Positions 18,540 to 27,527 of a stretch of DNA of 64,000 bases are shown here, piece after piece (the first letter of the stretch is position 1; each line of letters starts with the position of its first letter). The notes under the pieces are model-generated. The model had not been told where the DNA came from, ran no database searches, and worked only from the letters and a program-made list of their open reading frames with translations. This stretch comes from Arthrospira sp. PCC 9108. Lineage in GTDB: Bacteria; Cyanobacteriota; Cyanobacteriia; Cyanobacteriales; Microcoleaceae. The translations under genes were made by a program, and so were the position numbers. Where the stretch lies: assembly GCA_016745315.1 (NCBI GenBank), contig CP066886.1, positions 5,394,501 to 5,458,500 of the forward strand, written 5' to 3'.

Positions 18540-19709
18540 TCAAGTTGATGACACCAACTTATTCTGATATTCTTGATATTTTAACCTTAACCACTGATTA
18601 GCCGGTAGTTCTATCATAAAAGTGATAGCAGATGCCAAAGCTATAGACAAAATGATGGCTAGGATAATACTTAGGTTAGGATTAAAACCATATTGGTAAA
18701 GTTGTCTAATTAAGGCATAGCCGATATTTTGGTGGATTAGGTATAAGCTATAAGAAATTGTGCCTAAAAAAATTAACGGCTGCAACCTGAGCCATTTCAG
18801 ATAACCCTGAGTTCCCAGATATAGTAACACTATAAAACTTGCTACTATAATAGTTGTAGACCAAGAATTTTCCCAGGGATAAGCAAATCTTTGGGCTAAA
18901 ATACAAATCATAATTATCAGGAATCTATGAATCGAAAAGCCTTGCTTATTTACCTTGTAAATCATTAACCCTGCTATGAATAAATGTGCATATTTTATGA
19001 TGACTAGCTCGCGTACTATACTTTTTAATTTGCCGATTATTCCCATTTACAAATAATCAAAGTTATCGGCTATTAAACTACCCATGAATAAATGATTATT
19101 TGCTTGTAAGTAATTTGCATTCTCTAAAAATCCAAATCCTCGGCTTGCCATATAAGTTTTAATCGAATAGAATAAAGTTAATGCTAACCATCCTGATACG
19201 ACTACTTCCACACGCTTTAAAAGTCTCAGTTTATAGATAAGTAACATCATTATATAAAAACAAATTTCAATTCTGAGGGTCCAATATACCTTATCTACAT
19301 TGGGAACATTAAATAACCATTGAAACATTGTCAGATTTAATACAGCCTCTGGGAAGCTGACTTGCAGCTCTGGTAATTGAGCGATCGCTGTAATTGTAAA
19401 TGTCAAAATAATCCCCACCCAGTAAGCCGGATACAGTCGAGAAAAGCGCTTGATTATAAAGTCTAAACAGCTTGTCGTTCTTTCCAGGGTAATCAAAATC
19501 ACAAAACCACTGACAATAAAGAAAAACTCAACTCCATGTCGTCCCAATCCCCAATAAAACCAGACTTGATCGGAATGCCCATACAGTGTACTATACTGAC
19601 TGGTGTAATGAAATAAGACGACACTTAATGCTGCTATTCCTCGCAGCACATCCAACTCCCACAATCTTTGAGAATTTTTGGTATTTCCCTCTTGAGAATT
19701 ATTAGCCAT
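18540..19709 (-). pseudogene. Acyltransferase 3 family gene with in-frame TAA
   Basis: The frame from 19709 begins with RLWELDVLRGIAALSVVLFH, the opening of acyltransferase-3 (OafA/YrhL-like) membrane proteins, with GRHGVEFFFIVSGFVI and RFSRLYPAYWVGI following. At 19047-19049 an in-frame TAA stops it after DNFDYL. The same frame goes on with an ATG as the next codon, then KYAHLFIAGLMIYK and SYSLYLIHQNIGYALI, which are the family's C-terminal half. Without the stop the protein would be about 389 aa with about ten helices, normal for O-acetyl or succinyl transfer to polysaccharide. Reinitiation at the abutting ATG could make a second half, but a split active enzyme is not known for this family. 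Confidence 0.88.
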
Positions 19710-19724
19710 TGAGTTGCTCCATGC

Positions 19725-20684
19725 TTAATGATTTTTGGCAAAATTGTCCAACCAAGCGAGTAAGTTAAGCTTGTGCAAAATAATTTGTCTGGCTTCGGCG
19801 ATCGCCTCTCTAGCTTCATACCAAGCATCAGCAGTAGCTGTCACCTCCTTAATGTATTCTAACCCTTTTTCATCCAGGCTTGGCAATCTCAGAAAACTGC
19901 CAGGTGGTAATAACTTATCGGCCGCCGGTCCTCCATAATAAATTGGCAAACACCAAGCCAACAAAGAATCCCAGAGCTTTTCACTCACATATAAATCATT
20001 GTCAGCATAATTTTCAATCGCTAAATTATAGTAGTAAGGTGCCATACCCTGCCATTTATTACTCAGTTGTCCTCGATAGTTGGAGGCGGGAGGCAACTGG
20101 CGGCCATACAAATCAAACTCTACATTTACCTCTTGCATTAGTCCTAAAAAATTCAACCTCTGCTGATGGTTTTCACTGCGATTAATTCCCGAAGTAATCC
20201 AAGAACAAAAAAGCTCTTTGGTGGGTGGTTCCATTTCATTAAGTTCTCGAAAGGAATTATGATGATACCAAATGGCTGGCATATAATCAGGAACTGGAGC
20301 AAAGTTATCTGGTCCAGAAACATAATCACAATACAATTCAGCCTGCTGGTAGTTATATTGAGTTCTTTCAACGACTTTACTTAAAGGCGGTTCTCGGAGC
20401 AGATAAATCATGCGTTCTTTGGGAACACCCCTAAATTTTTCCCTGATATCGGGTGATGGTTGCTGTGGTTTAACCAAGTCTCGCAGGCGATCGCGCCAGG
20501 AAGTTTTTTGACGAGGCTTAGGAAAATCCAATTGATACAGGAGTAAGAAATCAGGATGTGGATGAGTTGACTGGATCGCGATATTTCCCCATCTGCCAAA
20601 ATGATCAGGGGTTTGTTGCCACAACCAATCTGTTTGATTGGCGTTTGGGTAACTGGTAATCATACCAACAATTTTGGGTTCCAT
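19725..20684 (-). CDS. Glycosyltransferase family 10-like protein (fucosyltransferase-like)
   Basis: The 319-aa protein carries the GT10 signature near residues 220-250: NLAIENYADNDLYVSEKLWD followed by SLLAWCLPIYYGGPAA. This corresponds to the conserved FENS...YVTEKL...A...VPVVYG block of alpha-1,3-fucosyltransferases. The N-terminus MEPKIVGMITSYPNANQTDW has no signal peptide. GT10 enzymes use GDP-fucose or related donors; the donor here is inferred from the family. The gene is between the interrupted acyltransferase (15 bases downstream) and a GT4 gene (17 bases upstream), a tight minus-strand array. Confidence 0.82.
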   Translation of the reverse strand: MEPKIVGMITSYPNANQTDWLWQQTPDHFGRWGNIAIQSTHPHPDFLLLYQLDFPKPRQKTSWRDRLRDLVKPQQPSPDIREKFRGVPKERMIYLLREPPLSKVVERTQYNYQQAELYCDYVSGPDNFAPVPDYMPAIWYHHNSFRELNEMEPPTKELFCSWITSGINRSENHQQRLNFLGLMQEVNVEFDLYGRQLPPASNYRGQLSNKWQGMAPYYYNLAIENYADNDLYVSEKLWDSLLAWCLPIYYGGPAADKLLPPGSFLRLPSLDEKGLEYIKEVTATADAWYEAREAIAEARQIILHKLNLLAWLDNFAKNH

Positions 20685-20701
20685 TTTGATTGTACCTATG
20701 A

Positions 20702-21904
20702 TTAATTAACTAACTCTGGTCGCATTGATTCATCGACATAACTGAGAATTTTAGTGATTCGATTTTCACAAGAAAACTGAGTAGCAAACTCAATAGTTTC
20801 TGGATATCCTCCTGTCTTTCTCGGATAGGTTGACAAAACTTGTTCAATACACTCAGCGAAAAGCGTGGGATGGTCAGGTTCACACCATCCCACCGCAATA
20901 TTTGATGACTTAAATTCCCTTAACGGAGGAATTTCGCTGGCGGCAATGGGGGTTCCTGATGCCAGATAATCAAAAAACTTTAAAGGAGACGTAAAAGTGG
21001 CTGCCTCAGTCATCAGATGAGGATGAGCTAAAACATCAGCCGCTTGCAGTAAACTGGCGAGTTGCTCTTGAGGGAGAAAACCCAGAAAGACAGCATTATC
21101 AACTTGGTTATCTTTGGCTTTCTGTTGGTATTCTAGTACCTGAGATTCATTACCTCCAGCAAATGCAAATTGAATTTTGGGTAATTTTTTAGCCACATCA
21201 ATGAGCATATCCACACCTTTAAATGGATAAAGTCCCCCGGAATAAACAACTAGATGTTTGCGTTCATTTGGGATAAGTTTTTGTCGCCATTCTTCGGCTT
21301 CTTGTTCATGTCTACAGATAAATAGGTGATTAAAGCCGTTATGAAGTTTGATAGTTTTTTCGGGAGGCATACCGTTAGCAATCAAATTATCTTTAACGGT
21401 ATCTGCTACTGTAACCGCTATTTGAAACCAGGGAGATCTAACAATTTCTGGCGGAAATTTTTTCTGATCATAATGGTGTTGTTCATAGATGACTGGTAAT
21501 CTATGTTTAATGGCAGCTTTAGCGAAATTCCAGTCTCGAGTATGAACAATTTTAGTATAAGGTTTGATATGAACAGGCAAGTAGTATTTTGATACAACAG
21601 TGCTAGAGTTTGTCCATTTACCGCCCCACTTGGCATTCACAGGCCACGGCATGGGTAAGGGAGAGACTTTCAGATGTTCTTGGATATTATATTGTTGAAT
21701 AAGTTGTGGGTCTGGCTTTTGGGGATTAAAGGGTCGCATTAACCCAATTGGGTTAAAAGTGGACTTTTGGGGACTCATATAAGCCAAAACAGTTTGGTAG
21801 CCCAAATTAGCCGCTGCATTGGCAGAATGAACCACTTGAACTAAACTCGCTACGTTAGGTTGAGGGAGAGTCTTTTGAGTAAAAAATAGGTAATGTTTAG
21901 CCAT
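20702..21904 (-). CDS. Glycosyltransferase family 4-like protein
   Basis: A 400-aa GT-B-fold protein. The C-terminal domain has the GT4 pattern: LVVYSGGLYPFKGVDMLID, FAFAGG, VFLGFLPQEQLASLLQAADV, then EAATFTSPLKFFDYLASGTP, where the second Glu/Lys region contacts the nucleotide sugar. The N-terminal half contains SLVQVVHSANAAANLGYQTV, normal for the acceptor domain. It is cytoplasmic. It lies 14 bases after the ABC exporter gene, so production and export are coordinated. GGAAT precedes the ATG. The sugar donor cannot be told. Confidence 0.87.
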   Translation of the reverse strand: MAKHYLFFTQKTLPQPNVASLVQVVHSANAAANLGYQTVLAYMSPQKSTFNPIGLMRPFNPQKPDPQLIQQYNIQEHLKVSPLPMPWPVNAKWGGKWTNSSTVVSKYYLPVHIKPYTKIVHTRDWNFAKAAIKHRLPVIYEQHHYDQKKFPPEIVRSPWFQIAVTVADTVKDNLIANGMPPEKTIKLHNGFNHLFICRHEQEAEEWRQKLIPNERKHLVVYSGGLYPFKGVDMLIDVAKKLPKIQFAFAGGNESQVLEYQQKAKDNQVDNAVFLGFLPQEQLASLLQAADVLAHPHLMTEAATFTSPLKFFDYLASGTPIAASEIPPLREFKSSNIAVGWCEPDHPTLFAECIEQVLSTYPRKTGGYPETIEFATQFSCENRITKILSYVDESMRPELVN

Positions 21905-21918
21905 GTCAAATTTATTCC

Positions 21919-23940
21919 TTAATTTGAGGATGATTCTTGCCTTTTACTTAGCCGCAGTTTGACACTTTGTTCGATAAACTCTAAACTTTCCAGAATGTGG
22001 GTAGCCGAATGATAAGACTCATTTAAGAGTTCTTCGCGTTCTTCGGGTTCATCGATCATATCCTCTGACAGTAATTGCAGAAAACCAATCATGGGATTGA
22101 GACGAGTCCGAACATCGTAGGAACTCTTGATAATTGCTTGATCGCGTTCGGCTTCGTCGGCAAACTGCAAAGTATAGAGGCGGGCATATTTTCCCCCTTG
22201 AGCTAGTAGTTCATCATGGCTGCCGACTTCAGCTACTTTTCCTTCATCTAAAACTGCAATTTGATCGGCTTTTTGAATAGTGGAAAGGCGGTGAGCAATC
22301 ACTAAAGTTGTCCGTTCTCGGCTGAGTTCTTCAATGGCTTCTTGAACCAGCCTTTCTGAGACTGTATCCAATGCACTGGTGGCTTCATCTAGGATCAGTA
22401 TATCGGGATTTTGTAGCAAAGCTCTAGCAATGGCTAGTCGCTGTCTTTGACCTCCCGATAATAACACACCGCGATCGCCAATCTGGGTATCTAACCCCTG
22501 GGGCAAATTTTCAATAAATTCATAAGCATTGGCTCGTTTAGCTGCATCAATGATTTGTTCTTCTGTGGCATCTGGCTTGGCATAAGCTAAATTGTAGCGA
22601 ACTGAGGCATTAAATAAAAATGTATCCTGGCTCACAATTCCCATAGCCTTTCGGATGCTTTTTATGTCAAAATCACGCAAATCTTTTCCATCTATCATAA
22701 CCGCACCCTGAGTGGGATCATAAAACCGAGGGAGTAGGGATGCTAAGGTTGATTTTCCTGAACCAGAACCACCAACCAAGGCCAAGGTAGTTCCCCGTTG
22801 CAAGTGCAAATCGATATTTTTTAAGACCATATCTTGATGCCCTGGATAAGCAAAAGAGATTTGATTAAAATGAATTTCCTTCTCTAAACGCTTAAATTCT
22901 TGGTCACCATTCTTCATAAAACTTTTGTTATCCTGCCTTAAAAAGTCATGCACAATTTCTACGGATGCCGATTTATTTGCTGCTTGACTTCGGGAGCTAT
23001 TTAACCCGGAAATTAGGGGAAGAGTTCTAAATAGTACAAATAAATAGGTTAGCAGAACGGTTGCCAATGATGATACTTGTTCTTGCAAAAATATCCTGCC
23101 GATCATCACTAAAAAAAGAATCACTAAAATATTAACGACTTCATTGATGGGTCCAATAGCTGCTGAGTTTACCTGCTCCTCAAAATCCGCTTTTTCGCGA
23201 TCGCGAATTAACTGACTAACTTGTTCATATTCCTGTTCTTCATTTCCTGTGGATTTAACCAATCTAATACCATTAAGAATTTCTAATAGCTTAATTGAGT
23301 AACCTCTTGATAGTTCTGACAATTTTTGGCCAAATATTTTAGAGCGATTAACTATTACCTGATTAATGGCTGTAACCAATAAAAGCAAAACTGTAGCTAC
23401 CAATGTCAGTTGCCAGGAAATTGCCAACAGCATCGCCACAAATACTAAAATTGTAATCGATGTTATAAGCATCCCGATGTACGTGCTAATGGTACTTGAT
23501 GCTCTACTGATTTCACCCCCTAATCTGTTGACGATATCCCCCACCTTCATTTGAGAGTAATAGTCTAAATCTACATTCAGTAATAACCGTAAGCCTGACT
23601 CTCTCATGTCAGCGGTTAAAGCACGAGTTAACGCACTGGAAGCCAAACTTTTGACATAGTTAGTTAAATTTTTTAAAATAATCGCTAGTAAAATAGCTCC
23701 TGTCATTAAGGGCAGACGGTAGATTTCTGGCACTGAGTCAAATGGAGACATGATATTTTGAATCAATGCTGGGGCATCTTTTAGGTTAGCTTGCACCCCT
23801 AATATATTGAGAATAATCGGGACAATCAAGGTCGTACTGACCCCATTAAATATGGCTCCTGAAAATCCCAGAATGACGATAACTACAATTCTGACCGGGT
23901 ATTTTCTAGCAAAATTTAACAGTAATTTTTCCGATGACAT
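21919..23940 (-). CDS. ABC exporter (MsbA-like) with C-terminal HisKA-like extension
   Basis: The 673-aa half-transporter has a six-helix membrane domain (about 15-310) and an ATP-binding domain (about 355-595): Walker A GGSGSGKS (390-397), signature LSGGQ (494-498), Walker B LILDEA (515-520) and H550. Residues 600-663 are extra: KSSYDVRTRLNPMIGFLQLL followed by a second helix HSATHILESLEFIEQSVKLR. This matches the two-helix dimerisation (HisKA) domain of histidine kinases, but the phospho-accepting His of the H-box is Tyr608. It probably exports a lipid-linked glycan or lipid, and the tail may dimerise or bind a kinase or regulator. It is embedded among glycosyltransferases. Confidence 0.88.
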   Translation of the reverse strand: MSSEKLLLNFARKYPVRIVVIVILGFSGAIFNGVSTTLIVPIILNILGVQANLKDAPALIQNIMSPFDSVPEIYRLPLMTGAILLAIILKNLTNYVKSLASSALTRALTADMRESGLRLLLNVDLDYYSQMKVGDIVNRLGGEISRASSTISTYIGMLITSITILVFVAMLLAISWQLTLVATVLLLLVTAINQVIVNRSKIFGQKLSELSRGYSIKLLEILNGIRLVKSTGNEEQEYEQVSQLIRDREKADFEEQVNSAAIGPINEVVNILVILFLVMIGRIFLQEQVSSLATVLLTYLFVLFRTLPLISGLNSSRSQAANKSASVEIVHDFLRQDNKSFMKNGDQEFKRLEKEIHFNQISFAYPGHQDMVLKNIDLHLQRGTTLALVGGSGSGKSTLASLLPRFYDPTQGAVMIDGKDLRDFDIKSIRKAMGIVSQDTFLFNASVRYNLAYAKPDATEEQIIDAAKRANAYEFIENLPQGLDTQIGDRGVLLSGGQRQRLAIARALLQNPDILILDEATSALDTVSERLVQEAIEELSRERTTLVIAHRLSTIQKADQIAVLDEGKVAEVGSHDELLAQGGKYARLYTLQFADEAERDQAIIKSSYDVRTRLNPMIGFLQLLSEDMIDEPEEREELLNESYHSATHILESLEFIEQSVKLRLSKRQESSSN

Positions 23941-23966
23941 AAATTATTCCCCAGAGTTGTAAAAAT

Positions 23967-25157
23967 TTACATAACTTGATAAATCACATTAGACAGAACA
24001 TTCGCCATAGCCTCAAGACTGTACAATTCTACACATCTTTTTCTAGCCTGTAATCCTCTATCATTAGCAACGTGTAAATCTTGAAATATCAGTTGGAGTG
24101 TGTCCGCAATTTGTTCAGGAGAGTTCGGTTCGACCAAATACCCAGTATCTCCTAAAATTTCGGGAATGTCACCAACCCGGCTCGCCAAGACAGGTTTAGC
24201 CATAGACATTCCATCGGTCAGCTTCAGGGGAAACTGCGCCCTAGTCGCCGGGTGATCGCGCTGGGGAACCACAATAACATGGGCGGCGGCAACGATCTCC
24301 GGCATCTTTTCGGCTGGAAAGTTTGGCAATTTGATAATCCAGCGTCCCCACGTTTCCATGAGTATATCATCATAATTATCATAGGGGCTACCCCCAACAA
24401 TTACCAACTTGAAATCCGACTGGTCAATCAGATCGAGAGCCATCAATACATCTTCTACCCCTTTATAGGGTCTAGGAGCACCCGGAAACATTAGTATTTT
24501 ATATTCGCTGAGGTGATAACGACTTCTACTCATCTCGGGATTATATTTGCTCGGATCGAATAAAGTCGTATCTTTGCCATTGGGCAAATATACACCACCA
24601 AAGCGATTTTGAATAAACTTAGTATTGACAGTCACGGCATCACTATAGGACACTAATTTCTCCATCAACTTTAAATAGAAACGATAGTCTGGATTCCTGA
24701 GAACCCCATCTTTCTTCAAGATATCTTTGGCTAATTGCTTCGGATTTGGGCTATACTTCCAGTCATCCCCTCCCTGCCAACTGAGTTCCCAGTCATCTAT
24801 ATCTAACACTAAGGGGCGACGACTCATGACTTTTTTAATTAGAGAAATACCGAAGCTGCTGCTTCTGGGTTTAACCGCATAAATGATATCTCCATCAACT
24901 TTTTCAAGAATTTTTGGGGATGCGGATATGAAATTTTGATAATTATCATCTACGGCTACGGAGAAAATAGAAACATCAAAAGCTGGAGTCACATAAATAT
25001 TTTTACCTTCTACCAAAAAACCCAGAATTTCTACTTGATAATTTAGCATTTTTAAAGCTTGGGCGATCAAAAAAGACCTCACCACTCCAGCCCCCGACAT
25101 TTCTGGGCTGATGATCGAAATTTTCAATTTTTTTAAATCATGGGGTTGGACTTTCAT
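23967..25157 (-). CDS. Glycosyltransferase family 4-like protein
   Basis: A 396-aa GT-B protein. The C-terminal half carries ILMFPGAPRPYKGVEDVLMA, LVIVGG, then KMPEIVAAAHVIVVPQRD and FPLKLTDGMSMAKPVLASRV, the nucleotide-sugar binding block, followed by GYLVEPNSPEQIADTL. The N-terminus ISIISPEMSGAGVVRSFLIA fits an acceptor-domain glycine loop. It lies 26 bases upstream of the ABC exporter gene in transcription order. The start codon is preceded by an A-rich run rather than a strong Shine-Dalgarno site. The donor sugar is unknown. Confidence 0.87.
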   Translation of the reverse strand: MKVQPHDLKKLKISIISPEMSGAGVVRSFLIAQALKMLNYQVEILGFLVEGKNIYVTPAFDVSIFSVAVDDNYQNFISASPKILEKVDGDIIYAVKPRSSSFGISLIKKVMSRRPLVLDIDDWELSWQGGDDWKYSPNPKQLAKDILKKDGVLRNPDYRFYLKLMEKLVSYSDAVTVNTKFIQNRFGGVYLPNGKDTTLFDPSKYNPEMSRSRYHLSEYKILMFPGAPRPYKGVEDVLMALDLIDQSDFKLVIVGGSPYDNYDDILMETWGRWIIKLPNFPAEKMPEIVAAAHVIVVPQRDHPATRAQFPLKLTDGMSMAKPVLASRVGDIPEILGDTGYLVEPNSPEQIADTLQLIFQDLHVANDRGLQARKRCVELYSLEAMANVLSNVIYQVM

Positions 25158-25217
25158 ACTTTTTTTTGACTTTCATGAATTTTGAGTGAATCAATTATAC
25201 AATTGGGTTCTCTAATT

Positions 25218-26552
25218 TTAATTCAACACTTTTTGATAAAGTACAACCATTTCTTTACTAACTTCTTTCATCGTCCGGACTGGCTTTATAGACTGACTTA
25301 ATTGGTGGACTACATCTCGCCTCACAGCGAGATAGGCAATGGCTTCTTGCCAAGCTTCTACAGTGACGGGAACCAGCCAACCATCGATGCCGTGACGGAC
25401 TAATTCAGCAATTCCACCTTGTTTGGAACCGATAACTGGAGTCCCCACAGCCAAAGCTTCGAGAACGACAAGAGGCCCCGTTTCCAACCACTGGGAAGGT
25501 ACGGCCAAGAGATCCAATTGTGCCAAAGCCTTTGGAACCTCTTCCCTCGCAAGTTGATCGGCTATTTTAATTCGGGAGTCGGTAGATGCCAAAGCCATCA
25601 CTTTTTCTCGATTCGCCAGATCTTGTTTACTTCCACCCATACCATGAATAATCAGTTCTACCGGACAATTTGGTGGCAGGCGATGTACTGCTTCTGCCAA
25701 CATTTGCGCTCCTTTAGTATCCTGCCAACGTCCTAAAAAGCCGATTTTTAATTTTTTTTCTTGGCTCTGCTTTTTTTCAAAATTTCTATTAAAATTCGAG
25801 ACTCCTTGGCGACACAAAACAATTTTTTCTCTGGCAAAACCGTTCGCAATTAAGCCATCATAAATCCACTGGCAAGGCGCAATAACCAGGTCTGAAAGCT
25901 CGAACATTCTGTGCAGTTTTTTTTGATGATTTATAACTTTTGGAGGTGTACCTATTGTCCTTCCTAACTGCTGCAATCGAACCGAACTCGAAGTTTTTAA
26001 TTGAGTTTGAAAATTCGTGGCTAAAGACGAGGGCACTCGACTTAATCCTTGTATTGCCCAATTCGGCACTTTTGCCGGCAATCCCAAGCATTGACTACAG
26101 CGCACGTCTTGAATTTTTCCATCACAGGGATGTTGGCCATGTAGCATCATAGTACCCCTAAGACATAAGGGTTCTGGCATATGAATGGTCACTAAAGTTT
26201 TTAAACCGTTTTCCTTAGCACAATTAAGGTGGTGTACTCCACAGCCGAATCGCCAAGAGTGCTGGTGGTATATATCTGATTTATGGTCGGCTAACCACGA
26301 TGAAAAATAGTTGAAACCGGTTGGAGGTTCGAGTTCGTAAAGTTGTGCCTGAGTCTGATTTGGAAATAAAGGATAACGATAAACGGAAATGTTATTATGT
26401 TGGTAGCTCTGCTCCTTTGTTCCATTTAGGGAAGCACCAACAACACTTTCTATTCCTAGGGATCGCAACTCTTGCACCAAACCATCAACATAGACCTCTG
26501 TACCACCGGAACTCTGGGGAAAATACCAACTTAGACTGTGGATGACTTTCAT
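25218..26552 (-). CDS. Glycosyltransferase family 4 protein
   Basis: A 444-aa protein with the GT4 N-terminal loop PQSSGGTEVYVDGLVQEL (residues 12-29). The C-terminal block is KIGFLGRWQDTKGAQMLAEA, ELIIHGMGG, KALAQLDLLAVPSQWLETG and VVLEALAVGTPVIGSKQGG. A Cys-rich stretch between about 110 and 160 (CGVHHLNCAKENG, CDGKIQDVRCSQC) looks like a metal-binding insert, seen in some GT4 proteins near glycan loci. The start lacks a clear Shine-Dalgarno site. It is the first gene of the tight minus-strand group that includes the ABC exporter. Confidence 0.88.
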   Translation of the reverse strand: MKVIHSLSWYFPQSSGGTEVYVDGLVQELRSLGIESVVGASLNGTKEQSYQHNNISVYRYPLFPNQTQAQLYELEPPTGFNYFSSWLADHKSDIYHQHSWRFGCGVHHLNCAKENGLKTLVTIHMPEPLCLRGTMMLHGQHPCDGKIQDVRCSQCLGLPAKVPNWAIQGLSRVPSSLATNFQTQLKTSSSVRLQQLGRTIGTPPKVINHQKKLHRMFELSDLVIAPCQWIYDGLIANGFAREKIVLCRQGVSNFNRNFEKKQSQEKKLKIGFLGRWQDTKGAQMLAEAVHRLPPNCPVELIIHGMGGSKQDLANREKVMALASTDSRIKIADQLAREEVPKALAQLDLLAVPSQWLETGPLVVLEALAVGTPVIGSKQGGIAELVRHGIDGWLVPVTVEAWQEAIAYLAVRRDVVHQLSQSIKPVRTMKEVSKEMVVLYQKVLN

Positions 26553-26583
26553 ATTGAATCAATCAAACAGTTTATGGGTCTAT

Positions 26584-27498
26584 TTATGGTTCTAACCATC
26601 GAGACAAGTCTTTGGAAATCAACCTTTCTAAATTCATAATATCTGACCGATAGATATCTAAGAGTTTTTTTCTGACTTGGGGCTGGAGTGGAGGCTGACC
26701 TAAATTTGTCTGTTTGAGTCCCTCCCGAATCCTTTCCCTCAAGCTGATAGGTAAAAAATTTTTAACCATAGATTTAATGATATTGGGTTCACTCAAAAAA
26801 TTATGGAAGGTCTGGTTTTTAGGAACTTTTGCCTTTAGTTTTCCCACATTTATTTTCTTTGACAAGTCCGGCTTGAATGTTTTGTCTACACACAAAAAAT
26901 TAAAAATAGTTAAAAGAAACTTTTCTGGATTTTTCCGGTAGTCTTCATAAATAAAAATTCCAATTTGTTCAGGAGCAAATATATCGAAATATCGTTGAAG
27001 CTGCTGGTAATAAAATCCAGCCTGTTGATAATGCCACAAATATTCCCAATTGTTGTCAATGCGCTGTGGTTCCGCTTCCAGAGCCACTTCAAAATCATGA
27101 ATCGGCTCACGGTAATCCCGAATGAGATGCAAAAAACTCGAATAAGCCCTATCTACTGGGTTGCGAAGTACAGTGATGAGTTTAACGTTTGGAATGTAAT
27201 GCTTGATTCTTTCCGGTACTTTCGGATGGTAAAGATACCAAGCTGATTTGTCACCAATTGCTATTTCCTCAGAAACATCTTGAAATTGAGCTTGGTAATC
27301 ATCTAGGCTGGTAACAGCCCGTCGCATCAAAGAAATGTCGCCAATTCCTTGAAAGTTCAATTTCTGGTTCTCAAATGCAAAAAAGTGCATCTCTTCAGCA
27401 TAACTCATGTAAATCTGTGGATGCTGCTTGAGATAATATTCTAAAGAACTGGTTCCTGACTTCGCAGCACCGATAATAAGAAAATTTGGCATTGTCAT
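26584..27498 (-). CDS. Sulfotransferase, heparan-sulfate type
   Basis: The protein begins with the PAPS 5'-phosphosulfate loop NFLIIGAAKSGTSSLEYYL and continues LKQHPQIYMSYAEEMHFF. The 3'-phosphate site is LITVLRNPVDRAYSSFLHL. These are features of the sulfotransferase-1 family that includes heparan N-deacetylase/sulfotransferase relatives. A GTG start at 27519 would add seven residues; the ATG at 27498 is preferred. Length is about 304 aa. It transfers sulfate from PAPS to a glycan hydroxyl or amine. It is unlike the other sulfotransferase at 11612, which suggests two distinct modification sites. Confidence 0.88.
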   Translation of the reverse strand: MTMPNFLIIGAAKSGTSSLEYYLKQHPQIYMSYAEEMHFFAFENQKLNFQGIGDISLMRRAVTSLDDYQAQFQDVSEEIAIGDKSAWYLYHPKVPERIKHYIPNVKLITVLRNPVDRAYSSFLHLIRDYREPIHDFEVALEAEPQRIDNNWEYLWHYQQAGFYYQQLQRYFDIFAPEQIGIFIYEDYRKNPEKFLLTIFNFLCVDKTFKPDLSKKINVGKLKAKVPKNQTFHNFLSEPNIIKSMVKNFLPISLRERIREGLKQTNLGQPPLQPQVRKKLLDIYRSDIMNLERLISKDLSRWLEP

Positions 27499-27527
27499 TG
27501 GAGCTGCTGTTATCCTCACTTAAATTT

